This document shows, piece after piece, positions 23,361 through 35,441 of a stretch of 64,000 bases of DNA. The stretch comes from Bryopsis sp. KO-2023. Lineage: Eukaryota; Chlorophyta; Ulvophyceae; Bryopsidales; Bryopsidaceae. The notes beneath the pieces are model-generated. The model did not search any database. It was given only the letters and a program-made list of their open reading frames with translations, and was not told the origin of the DNA. The stretch is from NCBI GenBank assembly GCA_030272585.1, contig BSYQ01000001.1, positions 372,001 through 436,000 on the forward strand. The letters run 5' to 3'. Position 1 is the stretch's first letter. Each line of letters opens with the position of its first letter. A program made the position numbers and the translations under genes.

Positions 23361-26300
23361 CTAGCACTGAGATATTTCCTCCTCATCCCCTGAGTGAAGG
23401 GAAGTCGAAAAAGAGGTGTCAGACCCATGGTCTACAAAAACGAAATTTGAAATCAGGTCATCCGCATCGACTGGCCGGGTGCGAGGAATGTTTGAGGAAG
23501 GCGCCGAACAAGGTCGAGTTCGGCCTTCTAAACCTGCATTGAAAAATCAAAACAGTAGGTAATGTACATGCAAAAGTGTCCACCTGTATCTGCATTACTT
23601 GGGAAATGAATAACAAAATTGCTCCGTTTTCTTTCTGTGAATGTGGCAACTTGATTGTTTTTCTACTTCCCCCCCCCCCCCCCACACACACACACAATCA
23701 TCCAGCCAAATCATGCAGCCCTCCTCTTATGTGTATCGAATTTCGCTCGACTGACTCAGCTTCAGTGTTGAAGCTAAGTGCCCCAAACACACACACACAC
23801 ACACACACACACAGATTTGATACCTTCAAATTGCGCTGCCCTCTCAAACACTTCTTGAGGAGCTGGCATTTCGGACCGACCTTGCCGTCTGTCAGAAGGA
23901 GCGGCACTCTTCGGCCGTAAGTAACCCTCATCACCCCAGTACCTTTTTTTTGTTGCCAACGAAAAACAACGCACATTCAGATATTGAGCATTCACATAAA
24001 TGGTGGACGAGAAAACAAATTTTGCTCCCCTTGTGCTCAAAGAAAATCAAATGGGCAAAAATTCCCAAGCAGTACCTGGATGCAATCTCAGCCACCGACT
24101 GTGGAACCCTGGCCCCTTCCCCAAAAGATCGTTGCGAATTTTCATCCCAATCCTCCACCAAATCTCTAGGCTGGACCGCCAGCCCCCGGCTCCCCAAATT
24201 TTCCGTCTCACTCGAATCTGGCATTTCGCTGCTTTCCCCTTCATCACAATTTCGGCTGTTTTCCACGGGTCCACTCCCCAGTTGCTGGGATTGAATCTCG
24301 CTCAATTCCTCTCTCCCCTCCACATTTTGGCCTGCCACGGATGCTTGTCGGCTCCTGGACCGAGATTGGGCTTCCCTTTGTTCGAGAACTACTTGTTGCA
24401 ATGCCTTTTGCCGCAAGGATTGGCGCCAATATTTCCTCCACAACACGTCATGCTTGTTTCGCAAATCAGTCAACTCCTCGTGGGGATTGCTCGCCGTTGC
24501 CTTGATCAATGCAAAAAGAAAACAAGGGTCAATCACGCTGGTAAGAAAAGTCGGCATCAGGAAACAAACTACAAAAATAATAAACAAAATAAACTCGAAA
24601 AAATGCATCCAGCAGAACCAATACAAACATATATAAAACTTGCACAGCTCCTCAACCTGATATTTTCTGATGTTTTATGGATTTTCAAGTCCCCCCCCCC
24701 CCTCCCTCCCACCGATGGAAAAAAAGTTTATACTTGACAGCAAACCCATCACATACCTGATGTGGCTGGTCTGGCTGAGTCTCCTTTCTGTTTTTGGACT
24801 CCTCTTTTGAGTGCCGCCCTGTTTCCTTCTTAGGGTTGCTCTTTTTTTTCTTTTTATCACTTCTTTCTGAGGTAGAAGCATCATTCACTGAGCTGGTACC
24901 TCTCTTGGAAACCGTCTACAAAACACACATCCACTCTTTATTGCATATTGGCTGGGTTGAAATTTGCTCATAAACGCTTTCTGGGGGTGCCCCCTTTTTA
25001 CCTTCCCCCCTCAAAAAAAAAAAAAAAAAAAAGGAAAAATCTCACTGTGGTGGATTTTCTTTTTCTTTCTCGATCTCCTTACCGCAATGTAGTGCCTGAG
25101 CTTCTTTTTCACATCTTCCGCCTCCTACACCATCCACATGAAATTTGTTGGAAATTAGTCATTCGAGTACTTCAATAACCATTCACTCATTCTTTGACAA
25201 ACTCTCCACTTGCATATTCAATATTTAAAGCAAAGAGTCAACCCGAGTCAGGCCATCATCTCCAACCTGATTGTTTGGCCCTGTGTTTTGTTGAATTTGA
25301 GAAAGTTGGGCTTGAAGGGCTACTATCAAATCTGGTACAGAAGCTGGAGCAGCCAATACTGAGTGCAAACGCTGCCCTGAGAAATACACACACAAAAAAT
25401 TTCTCAAGATTTCCTCGTTCGTCAGCGTTGTTTCCGTGTTTGGGATGACCAGAGTTTTTTCTGGAAGTGTTGTGCCAGATATGTTGTGTGTTGGTGATTT
25501 GTATTTTGGGCCCCCTTACCGTGTTCAGTTAAGATGGATTGACATTGGGGTTGAGGTTGTGATTGAAACGGTTGTGTTGGTGGTTGATTTCTTGTTTCCA
25601 GCGAAGTTTTGAGAGCTTGCAATTCTGCCTCAGCCCTGGTCAACCACATCATTCCATCTTTTGTTGTTTTTCTTTGGGTTTGTTTCTCATATTCCCTTAT
25701 TTGCTGACCCAGTCGAATTCTCGTCGACTCAACTTTCGTATATCTTTGTCAAGTTATTTTGGGGTCCAGAAAAATGGCTGAGAATAACCCTTATTTGCTG
25801 GATTCAATGTTCGAATTTTGCCTGGTTCCAATATCATCATTTAGGTTTTTGTTGATATTGATGGTAATACTCAGGAGAGTTAGATCGATTCATTAACGTG
25901 TTTTTCAGTTTCCAAAATCCAAAAAAAAATATTGCAGCAAAACCTTCGTCAGTTTTAGACAAACTTCGATTATTTTTTATCGTTTTCCAAACTCACGTCC
26001 TCTTCTGAGATTCCAAGACATCCAACTTGGATTCGAGCTGCTTGATGCTCGATCGATGGGACTTCTCCATCTGGCTGATTTTGCTTCGGTGCGAGCTTTG
26101 CATGGAGCTCACACAGGTTGCTATTTTCCCAAGCTCCATTTCAGCTTTCGTCAGCTGCCCTCTGCACACCATACCAATTCAAAAATAATGTTGTTAAACT
26201 ACTCCACCTCGTAAAACTTACTGTTCAAACAATTGTAAAAAGAGGAAGAACGCAAGGTGAACACAGTGATATGTTGTTTTGATATACGTCAAAGAATTTT

Positions 26301-28319
26301 CCTTACGACTGGAATTACTCCAGCAAGATTTTGAACGGGACCCCATTCAGAAACGTATTTACCGATGATTTTTTGAAAAAGGATAGAATCAAGAATACAC
26401 TGCCAATTTCTGAGTGGATATTTGATATTCAAGACATATGCATGTATGCATGCATGTGTGTGTGTGTGAACCTTAGCGAGACGGCCCTCTCTTGCGATTC
26501 GTTCAGTTCTTTCTCAGCCTTTTCGTTGATCCGTTTCAATTCCTCATTCTTGTCCTTCAACCGGTCGTTTCGATCTTCTTCCAGATCCAACCTCTCCTGG
26601 AAATCATCCTGGATTCTGTCATTCTCCTCCTTCAGCCTGTGAGCCAACGATTCCAGTGCCCTCAATTTGGTTTGATTTTCTCCAGCCATTCTCCTGCTTT
26701 CCCGCTCCAATTCTTCCCTAGTTTCCTCAACCAGCCTTCCATTGCTCACGGCTTGATTTTCGAGATCCGCCACCTTGATCCGGTGAGACTCCAGATTTTC
26801 CTTCAGAGTTTTGATTTCTTGATTCAACTCTCCCTCGACCCGTGCGTGTCGATTTTTTGCTTCCTCATTTGTTATTTGAAGCTCTTGGGTCCTGGACTCC
26901 AAGTTTTCCACTTTTGCTTGAAATTCGGCCATTTCCTTCTCATGCTCTACCTACCCAATCACATATTTGTCAGAACTATGACTCATGAAACTCATTTTCC
27001 CCTCGAAGGCAAATTTCCATTCTGCTTTTGATGCAGTGACAAAACAATTGGACCATCTAGGGCCCAAGCCCAGAGCACCAGCTCTTTTGACAGATTTTCA
27101 AAAGCAATTTTCATTTGTTGCTTTGCCAGTTTTTACCTCTCGAATTTTGACTGCCTCCTGAATTCCAGCGACTTCGTTGGCATGCTCTTCATGAACCTTT
27201 TCCATCTGCATGTCTGACTCGGCCAACATCATTCTTGCATCCTCCTAGATTTTTTTTTCAAAAGAAACATCAACTTGAGCATTTACAACAGAGTGACAAT
27301 ATGCAAGGATAGCCCTGCATAACCCTTCGACAGCTGGAGGTCAAATCTTGTTTATTTTTTTGGCTTGAAATTCTGAAACCCCTCCTGGCTTCCCCCCTGA
27401 AACGAATTCATCTAGAAACCAGTTCTGGCAGGGAATTAGTCATCTTTTGTCAGCAGCTCACCAAATCAGCTTGGGCCTTTATCAGGTCTTCCCTCAATGT
27501 TTCCACTCTGAGGCTCTCCACCGATACAAGATGATCTCTAATGAAAGTCTCGAAATCCTTAGTCATTTTCGCCGCAGCTTCCTGCTTCTCCTTGACGGCC
27601 ATTTCACTCTTTCTCACTCTTTCTTCCAGCGCCGACTCTTTCCTCCTGGACTCCTCCTCCTTCCCAGCCAGCAACCTTTCGAACTCGGCCACTCTTTTCC
27701 TCGCCAGCGTGAGCGCCCTTTCCATATCATCCACGCTCTTGATCTTGGATTGTATTCCCATCAGTTCTACGCTCTGTTTCATAACCATGCTTTCCGCAGC
27801 TTGGACTTTGTGTTTGACGTGTGAGCAACGCTGTAAGGTTTGCTCGCAGGCGGACAACGTCGACTCGAAATTGGCGCTCGGAACGGGGGAGTAGTTTGCC
27901 CTCGAGTCCAAGCCGTCATCAAATCGCAGCTGCACAGGAGGAACAGGAGAACATCGCTCGTTAGATCCTGACGTCCTGGAAAAAGCGTCACTGGTTGGCT
28001 GAAGCACATCTCCTCTGCGCAACCAGTGGATCCTCCGAGTGCACGAGGTATGAGCCCAGTCGTCGCAAAGAGAAACAATAGAATCCAATAGATGGGGGGT
28101 TCAACGGTGGGGAACTCGATCTAGGTGACTTTGGGGAAAAGAATTGACTGTCTTTGACCTCGCAGTTCCGCCAGCAGGACGTCTCGCTCGAAGGCCTATG
28201 GGGCATTTTATCGTTGACTTCTTGTGACACACCTGCCCTCGTATCGGACTGGACCCAGGTTCGAATGGAGCATCCAATCCCGGCGAGCCAAAGGACGCCT
28301 GGCCGTGTTCCGCAAACAT
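23361..28319 (-). CDS. Large coiled-coil protein of unknown function
   Basis: This was not matched to a family. The proposed ATG at 28319 opens exon 28319-28233 ('MFAEHGQASFGSPGLDAPFE'), which joins in phase to 27929-27462 through an acceptor with a strong pyrimidine tract. Exons 27929-27462, about 27247-27139 and 26951-26474 are almost pure heptad-type helix rich in Glu, Lys, Arg and Gln ('EESRRKESALEERVRKSEMA', 'RLKDKNEELKRINEKAEKEL'). Later exons hold more coiled coil (26160-26000), a Pro/Gln linker near 25560, a Lys-rich stretch near 24840 ('SDKKKKKSNPKKE'), and an acidic Ser-rich part near 24300-24070. The terminal exon (23539-23361) joins in phase and ends 'LHSGDEEEISQC'. There is no signal peptide or membrane segment. 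A scaffold or golgin-like role is possible but unproved. Confidence 0.65.
23669..23697. repeat. Poly-C (C15) followed by (CA)n
   Basis: A C15 run passes directly into a CA dinucleotide tract. It lies in the last intron of the minus-strand coiled-coil gene. Confidence 0.9.
23787..23813. repeat. (AC)n microsatellite
   Basis: About 13 AC units immediately next to the 23818-23910 exon of the minus-strand coiled-coil gene, close to its donor site (read as TG repeats in the transcript). Confidence 0.9.
24691..24702. repeat. Poly-C tract (C12)
   Basis: A run of 12 C followed by CCTCCCTCCC, within an intron of the minus-strand coiled-coil gene. Confidence 0.85.
25013..25032. repeat. Poly-A tract (A20)
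   Basis: Twenty consecutive A on the plus strand, giving a U-run in an intron of the minus-strand coiled-coil gene. Confidence 0.85.
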
Positions 28320-29124
28320 TTTTTTCTGAACACCTGAACGCGCCTTGTCTTTCCTTGCAGTTTTTCACACCTCGAAACCGTAGTTGTGGAAAAAAAAAAC
28401 AAGGCCCAATTGAACGAGACTGCTTTTCGCTCGACCTCTTCACAATATTGAGGCGCCACGATATAGACCCAGACGCTTTCCGAAATAAGGTATGGGTTTG
28501 TTTCTGGCAGGTGGAATCAGCCAGAAGTCTCCGCCAACTGCCACATGATTGAAGAAAAAATTTCTCAACATTATTATTCATGTTCAGTGGGGGATGGTGG
28601 AGCACAGCTTTCTTGATTGAGCTCCTTTCAGGATGAGTGCCCTCTTCCCCTCATTTTTTTCCTGTCGAGAACTGTTGATTTGAGGGGAAGCAGAGGGGGT
28701 AGCCGCCAAAAAGTCGGAGGGTTTTTGTATGATTCCAGTTTGCCAAAAGGAAATGGAAAGATGCCCTATGGACTGCAAGAAAAACACATCTCTCTCCGCA
28801 CATGCTGGCGAAATTTGCAATTAAGAGACTCTTCGCGAAATTTGCAATTGAGAGAGACAGCCCAATCGAATAAACAGAGCTCCAAGAATTTCTCTAGTTT
28901 TGTTTCTTTTGTTTTTGAAAAGTAACAGCAACCATCCGGAACGCAGAGCACCTGTTCATTTTCTGGGTGGAATGCAACAAAACAACCCCCCAAAAAGATT
29001 TTAAAAAATAGCAACAGATATCCTCAAAATGCCAACACTGGAAACTACTCAATGAAAACGACAAATCAACAAATTAAGTGGGAATGACCCCCCCACGAAT
29101 AGAAAATGCCCAGTCTGACTCCTC
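28320..29124. other. Intergenic region with a short direct repeat
   Basis: This is the space between two minus-strand genes. A 15-base sequence, GCGAAATTTGCAATT, occurs at 28808-28822 and again at 28835-28849, spaced 27 bases. An open plus frame at 28154-28552 overlaps the start of the coiled-coil gene and has no support. The stretch should contain the promoter of that gene. Confidence 0.5.
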
Positions 29125-31442
29125 TCAGGAAACTTCTCCAAGCATTTTACCAACCAGTCTTGCTTCCTTTGGGGAAAAAAGTCCAAAGAAATGATACATT
29201 TTTACTCGCTCCTGAAACACATCAAAAACAGAAACCAGTTCAACAATCTTTTCACCAGATCAGGTCTAAAACGAAAGGAAATGCATGCCGAACTCCACCC
29301 ACCTCTGCAGTAGTCACACTCCGCATTGTTGCAGGCAGTAATTCCACTTGAGCTGAGTTTTCTGATAAAGGAAATGCTGACACCAGGTTCACAATCGACA
29401 AAGCAGCCGATGAATTCAGAGATGAGGTAGCCCCATGGGATCGTATGTCGGCAGCGACCTTTTCCAAAAAAGAGAACAATAACTGAAAAAAATACATGCT
29501 GGTATTTCTGGTCAGTGTCAAGCATTGCTAACCACCACCCATGAACCGACTCAACTGTCAAAATATTATTTATTCCAACAAGAACAGCATCTTTTGACAA
29601 CTCATGGTGGGTATATCCTGCTCCTACCTCCAGCAACAAAGATCGACATTTTGAAGCCACTGTTCCATGAGTGATATCGGTAGCCTTTTCGACGCCTATG
29701 CTCAAATAAGTGGCCAGCCCACTGACGAAAACGGTGGGTGGCATCCTATCCACCAAAGCTCCTTTTCTCAAAGCTTGATCGACAGCACACTCGACCCCTC
29801 GTCGAAAAATACTCATGGTTATGTTGGCACTGCTCGCACCAGCAGTCACTCCACCGTACTGGAAATCAAACAATGCACATCACCTAATCAGGCTGAATTA
29901 AACAGAAAATTAATTAAATTACGCTAAATCAATATTGTAGTTTCCTTTGATTGCTAGGGGAATATGTTTGGGATCAAAAAAGCATCTATATTTAGATTCG
30001 AAAACTGATTTCTTTCGCAGAATTGACTGTTTACCTCACAAGTCTTGTACAACTGGACTATGGCCTCCAGAGAATAATCCTGACCCCCAACTTTCGTATT
30101 TTCCAATTGCCTCATGAGCTTCCTCGCTTCTATGGCCGCCTTTTCCTTGACGGAGGCTGGAATGAATATCGAACCGGGAGGATTCCACCACTCCGGAATT
30201 TCAACAATTTTTTCCTTTTCCACTTTTTCTGGCTCTGCTGGAGCCGACGACACCGCCAAGGGATTCAAACCCTCACTCTCCCTCCCCTCATAGGGCACGA
30301 AAATCTGACCAACAGCAGCTCATCAAAACTCAACATTTCATCCAGAAAAGGGAAATGGGGGGCCTAACCTGCTTAACGACTTCAGCTCAATGGATTCCCT
30401 GCACTCATGGTAACAGCATTACTTTTCAAAGCAACAGCTTCCCTCTTTTCCTTTTTTTTCACTCAATCCAAACTGGCTACCCCCCCCTCCTCCTCCCCAA
30501 AAAAAGCATTCCAGCTCCCACCTGTTTGCCTCCAAGTGAGCGATCAGACACCCATCTCCCCTTGGTCGACCTCCGACCTCCCCCAATCCCCAACCCTCTG
30601 AATATCTTGGCCAGCTTCTTCCAGAAAAACAAAACACATATGATAGCTGCTGCAACCAAGAAAGCCCCCATGCCACCCATGCTTTGAGCCGACCTAGCTC
30701 TCGAGGATGGAAAATAAGTGGGCACTGAAAGATTCGGTGATCGGGATGGAGCATTTGCAGAAAGCACAATCTGAAGGGAACAACCATGACACATTTTGGC
30801 TGACTGACAGATTGGCATAGCATCAAAAATTTCCAATCCGACTGCTGTTCAAGAGGGGGTGGGGCTGAGAATATTTTTTTCTGTACTTGATTATCACATT
30901 ACCTCTTTTGCTTTTGGCTTTGAGTCAACAGTCTGCATATTTCGCTTTTTCGCCAGTTTCTGGACTTTTCCTTCTTGGAGTGCCAATTGCTTCTCTGCCT
31001 GACCAAAAATACACATATATATGAGCCCTCATTTGCATCCGAAGCAGAAGAATATCATATCAACCCAATTTGGAAAATCCTTGCACCCAGCAGAAGTGCT
31101 CAGTCCAAGTCACTTTAAACCACTTCAATAAATTGTAAAAACCCCTCAAGTTCCAGTCACCTGTTCAGTGTAAGGTTTTCTGTGCCATTGCTCCCCCAGC
31201 CTCTTATGGTGGCGTCTGGGATGCCATGCTTGAGATACAGCGTGTGCTGGCTGGGCAGCAGCAAAACTCAATAAACCCACGAGTGAAGAAGTCACGGCGC
31301 GCAAACGCCCTTCGGGCTCGTCCAAGGGACGTGGTGCCTCTCCGTGAGCTTCCAGTCGAAAAAATCGGCATCGTTTGTGTCTGCTAGTGCTGCACACATC
31401 CGGCCAACGAGGAATCGGCCAGCTCCCATTGGCCAGCTGCAT
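29125..31442 (-). CDS. Unknown membrane protein with plastid-like targeting region
   Basis: Family not recognised. Exons joining in phase start at ATG 31442 (an in-frame ATG at 31496 would add 18 residues), then run about 31006-30901, 30772-30523, 30302-30041, 29859-29630, 29463-29303 and a terminal exon ending at 29125. The N-terminal ~75 residues are Arg/Ser/Pro-rich and end in 'AVTSSLVGLLSFAAAQPAHA', a hydrophobic stretch with an A-x-A cleavage-type end like thylakoid-lumen or signal-type targeting. A second exon is Lys-rich. The third has one clear membrane helix ('GAFLVAAAIICVLFFW') followed by basic residues. The remaining ~200 residues are soluble-looking ('EIPEWWNPPGSIFIPASVKE', 'RRGVECAVDQALRKGALVD'). 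The plastid reading is inference; a secretory route is the alternative. It is head-to-head with WDR12. Confidence 0.65.
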
Positions 31443-31620
31443 GTTGAGTTTTGAAACTGGATGAGCCAGTTTCTGGATTTGCAGGAGGACAGTCATGGAG
31501 AGGTGGTGCCAAAAATAGAACCACGCCGCCGTTCAGAAAGTTTGGTGGTATGTCTGACTGGCAGACCCCCGCAACCTGTTTAAATTTCTCGCTCCAGAAT
31601 TCGACAGTGTACAGAGCGAG
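31443..31620. promoter_or_regulatory. Short divergent promoter region, membrane protein / WDR12
   Basis: There are 178 bases between opposing ATGs, or 124 if the upstream ATG at 31496 is used. Assigned by gene orientation only. Confidence 0.45.
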
Positions 31621-34247
31621 ATGGAGTCGACAGCGGACGATACCCAAGTAACAGTGAGGTTCGTTACGAAGCTTCCTCCAGATCTACGGGTTCCAGAGGA
31701 TGCGCTGGTAGGTCAGCTGTGTTTTTTACTGAAAGGACGAGCGAACGCGTGGATGCTGGTGTAGCTCGGTTTTATGACGTTTCTCGAACTCGACATTCCA
31801 GGCAGTTCCGACGAATATCAAGCGGTTGGGCTTATCCAAAATCATCAACCACTTGTTGGCGTTGGAGCCTGCGAAGCCGTTCGACTTCGCTGTGGGTGGA
31901 AGGCTGCTGAGGGGCACTTTGCAGGAGCTGCTGGCGGCGGAACAGATATCAGTGGTACGACATATGAACCCAGTGCCTGACAGTCACTCTTAGGACAATG
32001 AAAAAGAAGTGGTGAATTCAGAAACTCTGCTGGACCTGCCAAATTTCTTGTTTTTGGAAATATTGAGCATTTTAGAGCATCAGATTTCATTTTTCAGCAA
32101 ATATAAATTTTTGCAGAAAAAAAGGGAAAAAAAATAGCTCCCTCGAAAATGTTCAGCTTTAAAAATTGATATTGGGGAAAATGAGGGTTCCCATCAAGAT
32201 CTCCAGTATCATGGAATATTTTGAATAATACAACGACTGCAAGGTAATTAGTTGGAGGGTTGACACACAAACTGCCTGATTGATAGGAAAGCATTTTGGA
32301 GGTCGAATACCTGCCAATAGTGGTTCCCCCAAAAACCAAAGAGTCTGCAGTTCATGATGAATGGTGAGGTGTGCTTCCGAAATAATGTTTCACAGAATTT
32401 CCATTTTCAGAAAACTTGGAGCTAAGAATTTTGTAATTGCTTTGGTTTTATAGTGTCAGTGCTAGTGGATATGCTTAATGTAATACATTTTGTTTGGAAA
32501 GCAAAACACAACAATGATAATCTTGATTATGAATGCATAGAAACTATGCATCGTTGAAGGGCTGTTTTTGAAATAGAAATAGAAAGGAGCCTTGTTGACC
32601 TAGGAAAAGAAACGAAAAAATCAAAACATTTATTTGAAGACGTACATGTTTTGGCATTAGACAAAATTCATGTGAAGGCTTTTTTTTTCTTGCTTTTTTT
32701 TCTGTCTGTTTCTTTTCTTCCTTTTTTGTTTGTTTGTTTTTTTGGGGGGAGGGGCCTTGCTGGATAGTCTTGACAGGGTGTTGCTGTGGAAACAGGATCA
32801 GTGTTGTGGATGCAAGTATTAGTAATGAAATACTGTCAGGCTCCTATGATGGGGCCATTCGAGCGTGGAGTGGTGAGCCGAAAACTGAAACTGTGGCCAG
32901 ATATATGCAACAAGTTTTCGTTTCAGCAAAAAAGAAAAGAAACATTTCCGGCTGGAATGTGTTGCTAAAGTTTTTAGCTGATGAGATGATTATGTATGAG
33001 CCATTTTCCCACAGAAACATGTGCTCTGCATCAAGTGCACTGGTTTGTGATTTGAAAGGTGGTTGTGTATTTCCTGCAAGGTACTCTTGAATGCAAATGG
33101 AGTTTGCCAGCCCACGAAACTCCTATCACCGGGTTGGCTCGGGTAACCCTGCCTGACAGACAAATGATCATAACATCCGGTCAAGAAAACACTGTGAGAG
33201 CTTGGAAATTGCCTAAGAAGCCTGGCAAAAATGCATCCATTGTAGCTTTGCTGAAGGGGCACAAGGAGGTGGTGCAGAGTGTCTGTGCAAACCCCAGCGG
33301 TACAAAATGCTGTACCGCCAGCTGGGATGCAACAGCAAGGATCTGGCCATGTGGAGGCGATCTCTTGAATTCAGGGATTTCTGGTGGGGAGAATGGTGCA
33401 GCGGCTGACGAAAACGGGGCAACAAAAAAACGGAAAGTTGAAAATGGTGGTGGAATTGTGTCGGGGGAGAGTTCAGCCATTGAAGTGGAATCCAGCAGCG
33501 TTCTGGAGGGACACACTGGAGCTGTTTCTGCTGTGAAATGGGAGGAGGAAGAAACAATCATCACTGGTGGCTGGGATCATACGGTAATGCGGGGAGAATC
33601 GGCACACATATCCAACATATGCAAAAAAACAAACACTGACAAAAACTGACAAAACAAAATAGCAACATATGCTGAACTTTTGGTAGCCCTGTCATTGACT
33701 TCTGTTTCCCTCACCATCCTGGGGTTGCATCAGTGAGTGGTGAAGTCCATAGGCACATATTGGAATGCATTTCATTGGTTGATACTGTAGATCAGCCGTT
33801 GGACTGCACCCAATTGATGGTCTCGTATGATTGCAGGTACGAAGATGGGATGTCGAAACGGGTGCCAATATAGACACGCACAATGGAAGGAAAGTCGTTC
33901 ACTCCATTTCCCCATGCCAAGGTTCCAGCTTGATAGCTTTTGTGGGGGCAGACCCTGCCTTGAGAATATGGGATCCACGAGATCAGTCAGATGCCATCAG
34001 TTTGAAAACATTCAAATCGCACTCAGGCTGGGTTGTGGGGGTGGAATGGTCCAGGCATTCAGAATTCCATGTGGCAACCTGTTCATATGACGAGACGGTT
34101 AAAATGTGGGATGTGAGGGGGGCGATTCCATTGGGCACCATTGATTCACATGAGGATAAGGTGTTGTGTGTCGATTGGGTTGGAAAGGAGGGGCTTGTGA
34201 GTGGAGGGGCTGATTGCAACCTCAAGCTTCATATGAGCGACAATTGA
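31621..34247 (+). CDS. WDR12: WDR12/Ytm1 ribosome biogenesis WD40 protein
   Basis: A member of the PeBoW complex (Pes1-Bop1-WDR12; Nop7-Erb1-Ytm1 in yeast), needed for 60S ribosomal subunit maturation in the nucleolus. The N-terminal NLE domain spans three exons: 'QVTVRFVTKLPPDLRVPEDA' (31621-31707), 'IKRLGLSKIINHLLALEPAK' with 'PFDFAVGGRLLRGTLQELL' (31803-31956), and 'ESILEVEYLPIVVPPK' (from 32287). It is the part that binds the AAA-ATPase Mdn1. WD40 blades follow: 'NEILSGSYDGAIRAWSG', 'MIITSGQENTVRAWKLP', 'KCCTASWDATARIW', 'TIITGGWDHTV', 'LIAFVGADPALRIWDPR', 'HVATCSYDETVKMWDVR', 'GLVSGGADCNLKLH'. A 'KKRKVE' nuclear-localisation motif sits in a loop near 33430. All junctions are in phase and the stop is at 34245-34247. 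Confidence 0.93.
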
Positions 34248-35441
34248 TTGTTGAACCATGGTTGATGTAGGCAGCTAGAATTTTTTTTGGCATTCCCTGG
34301 TGATTGCTGAGAAGGATTGATTGGATAGGGAGGGGCTCTGTAGCAAGAAATTTCATTTGCCGTTTGTGAGATGAGTGATTGTCAAAGGATCGAAATTCTG
34401 TGCGTTCAGTGTCCGTCGGGTCATAATTGGTGGAAGTGGCATGTATCAATCTCATACATAATGCTGTGGTGCGAAAGTAGCGCAGATCAGTCAGTGAATT
34501 AATTCATCAAGCACCCTAGTAATTTTTCGGAGATCTGGATTCGTGCAGGTCTGAAATGATTGTCAGGGGTTGGTGCAATGGGGAGATTTGGACCCACCTG
34601 AAGGGTTGATCTGGATGTTATGACAGATACTTTGGAAGTGAGCAATTGGGGTTGCTGAATTTGCATTCAGCACATGATGTATTACATTTCCAGTCTCTGG
34701 AATTTGGAGATGAGCTTGTTGCGTTCGATTTTGTGAAGCTAAAATGATGGTTGGTGTCATGCTGGCGGTGAGGTCCAAAGAGGGAACATACTACCGAATC
34801 TAATAATTTCCTTGCTTCATTGATCCAATACGCTTGTTCATCAGGAAACGCAGTCGGGCGCTCTCTCTCTCTCTCTCTTTCTCTCACTGTCACACCAAGA
34901 AGAGGGGATCTTTCCTGGTGTGGACTCTCCAAGAACTCAGACGAACAGGAAGTTGTTACAGAGCAGCACTCACGAATGAACTCCCACAGTTCCAAATAGA
35001 TAGTAACACTGGAGATCCAATCTGTACTACAGCGTTCCGCTGGATTCAGGTGGCGGCAACGCTGGCTGACTTCTGGCATCCTGGATTGGAAAAACATTTT
35101 TTTTCTTCATTGCTTCATTACTCAACTACTACCACGTGCCGTAGATTGTCCTGGGATGCGGCCATGACTGAGCGCTATCTCCTCTTCCCCAACTTCACCC
35201 CCACATTCAGACTGACGATCGATCAAGAGCCTCCTGCATATAAACCTTGCCGACCATAGCAGTGCTGCAAACGCTATTCAAACTCATTGTCAAGGTCTTT
35301 TTTTTTGAAGCTGCTTGCAGAAGCTTAGGATTTTTTTTAACGAAGAAGAGCTTATAGCTCAAGGAACAACGAAGCGCCCCACAGGCGTTTTTTTGGCATA
35401 AACCGACCGCGCGTGAACGAGGGTCGTAAACAAGACAAACA
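34248..35441. other. Intergenic region with CT microsatellite
   Basis: Largely non-coding. It contains (CT)9 at 34861-34878. Open frames on both strands run across it (for example minus 35097-34618), but none has a start, a family match or consistent splice sites; the minus frame simply translates the GA repeat as Arg-Glu. Confidence 0.45.
34861..34878. repeat. (CT)9 microsatellite
   Basis: Nine CT units, then TTCTCTCA. Intergenic. Confidence 0.85.

Noticed and set aside
31719-31980. Short open frames on both strands
   Set aside because: They are shadows of the second WDR12 exon, whose frame matches the NLE domain.
34618-35097. Minus-strand 159-codon frame
   Set aside because: It reads through a GA microsatellite and has no family match or partner exons.
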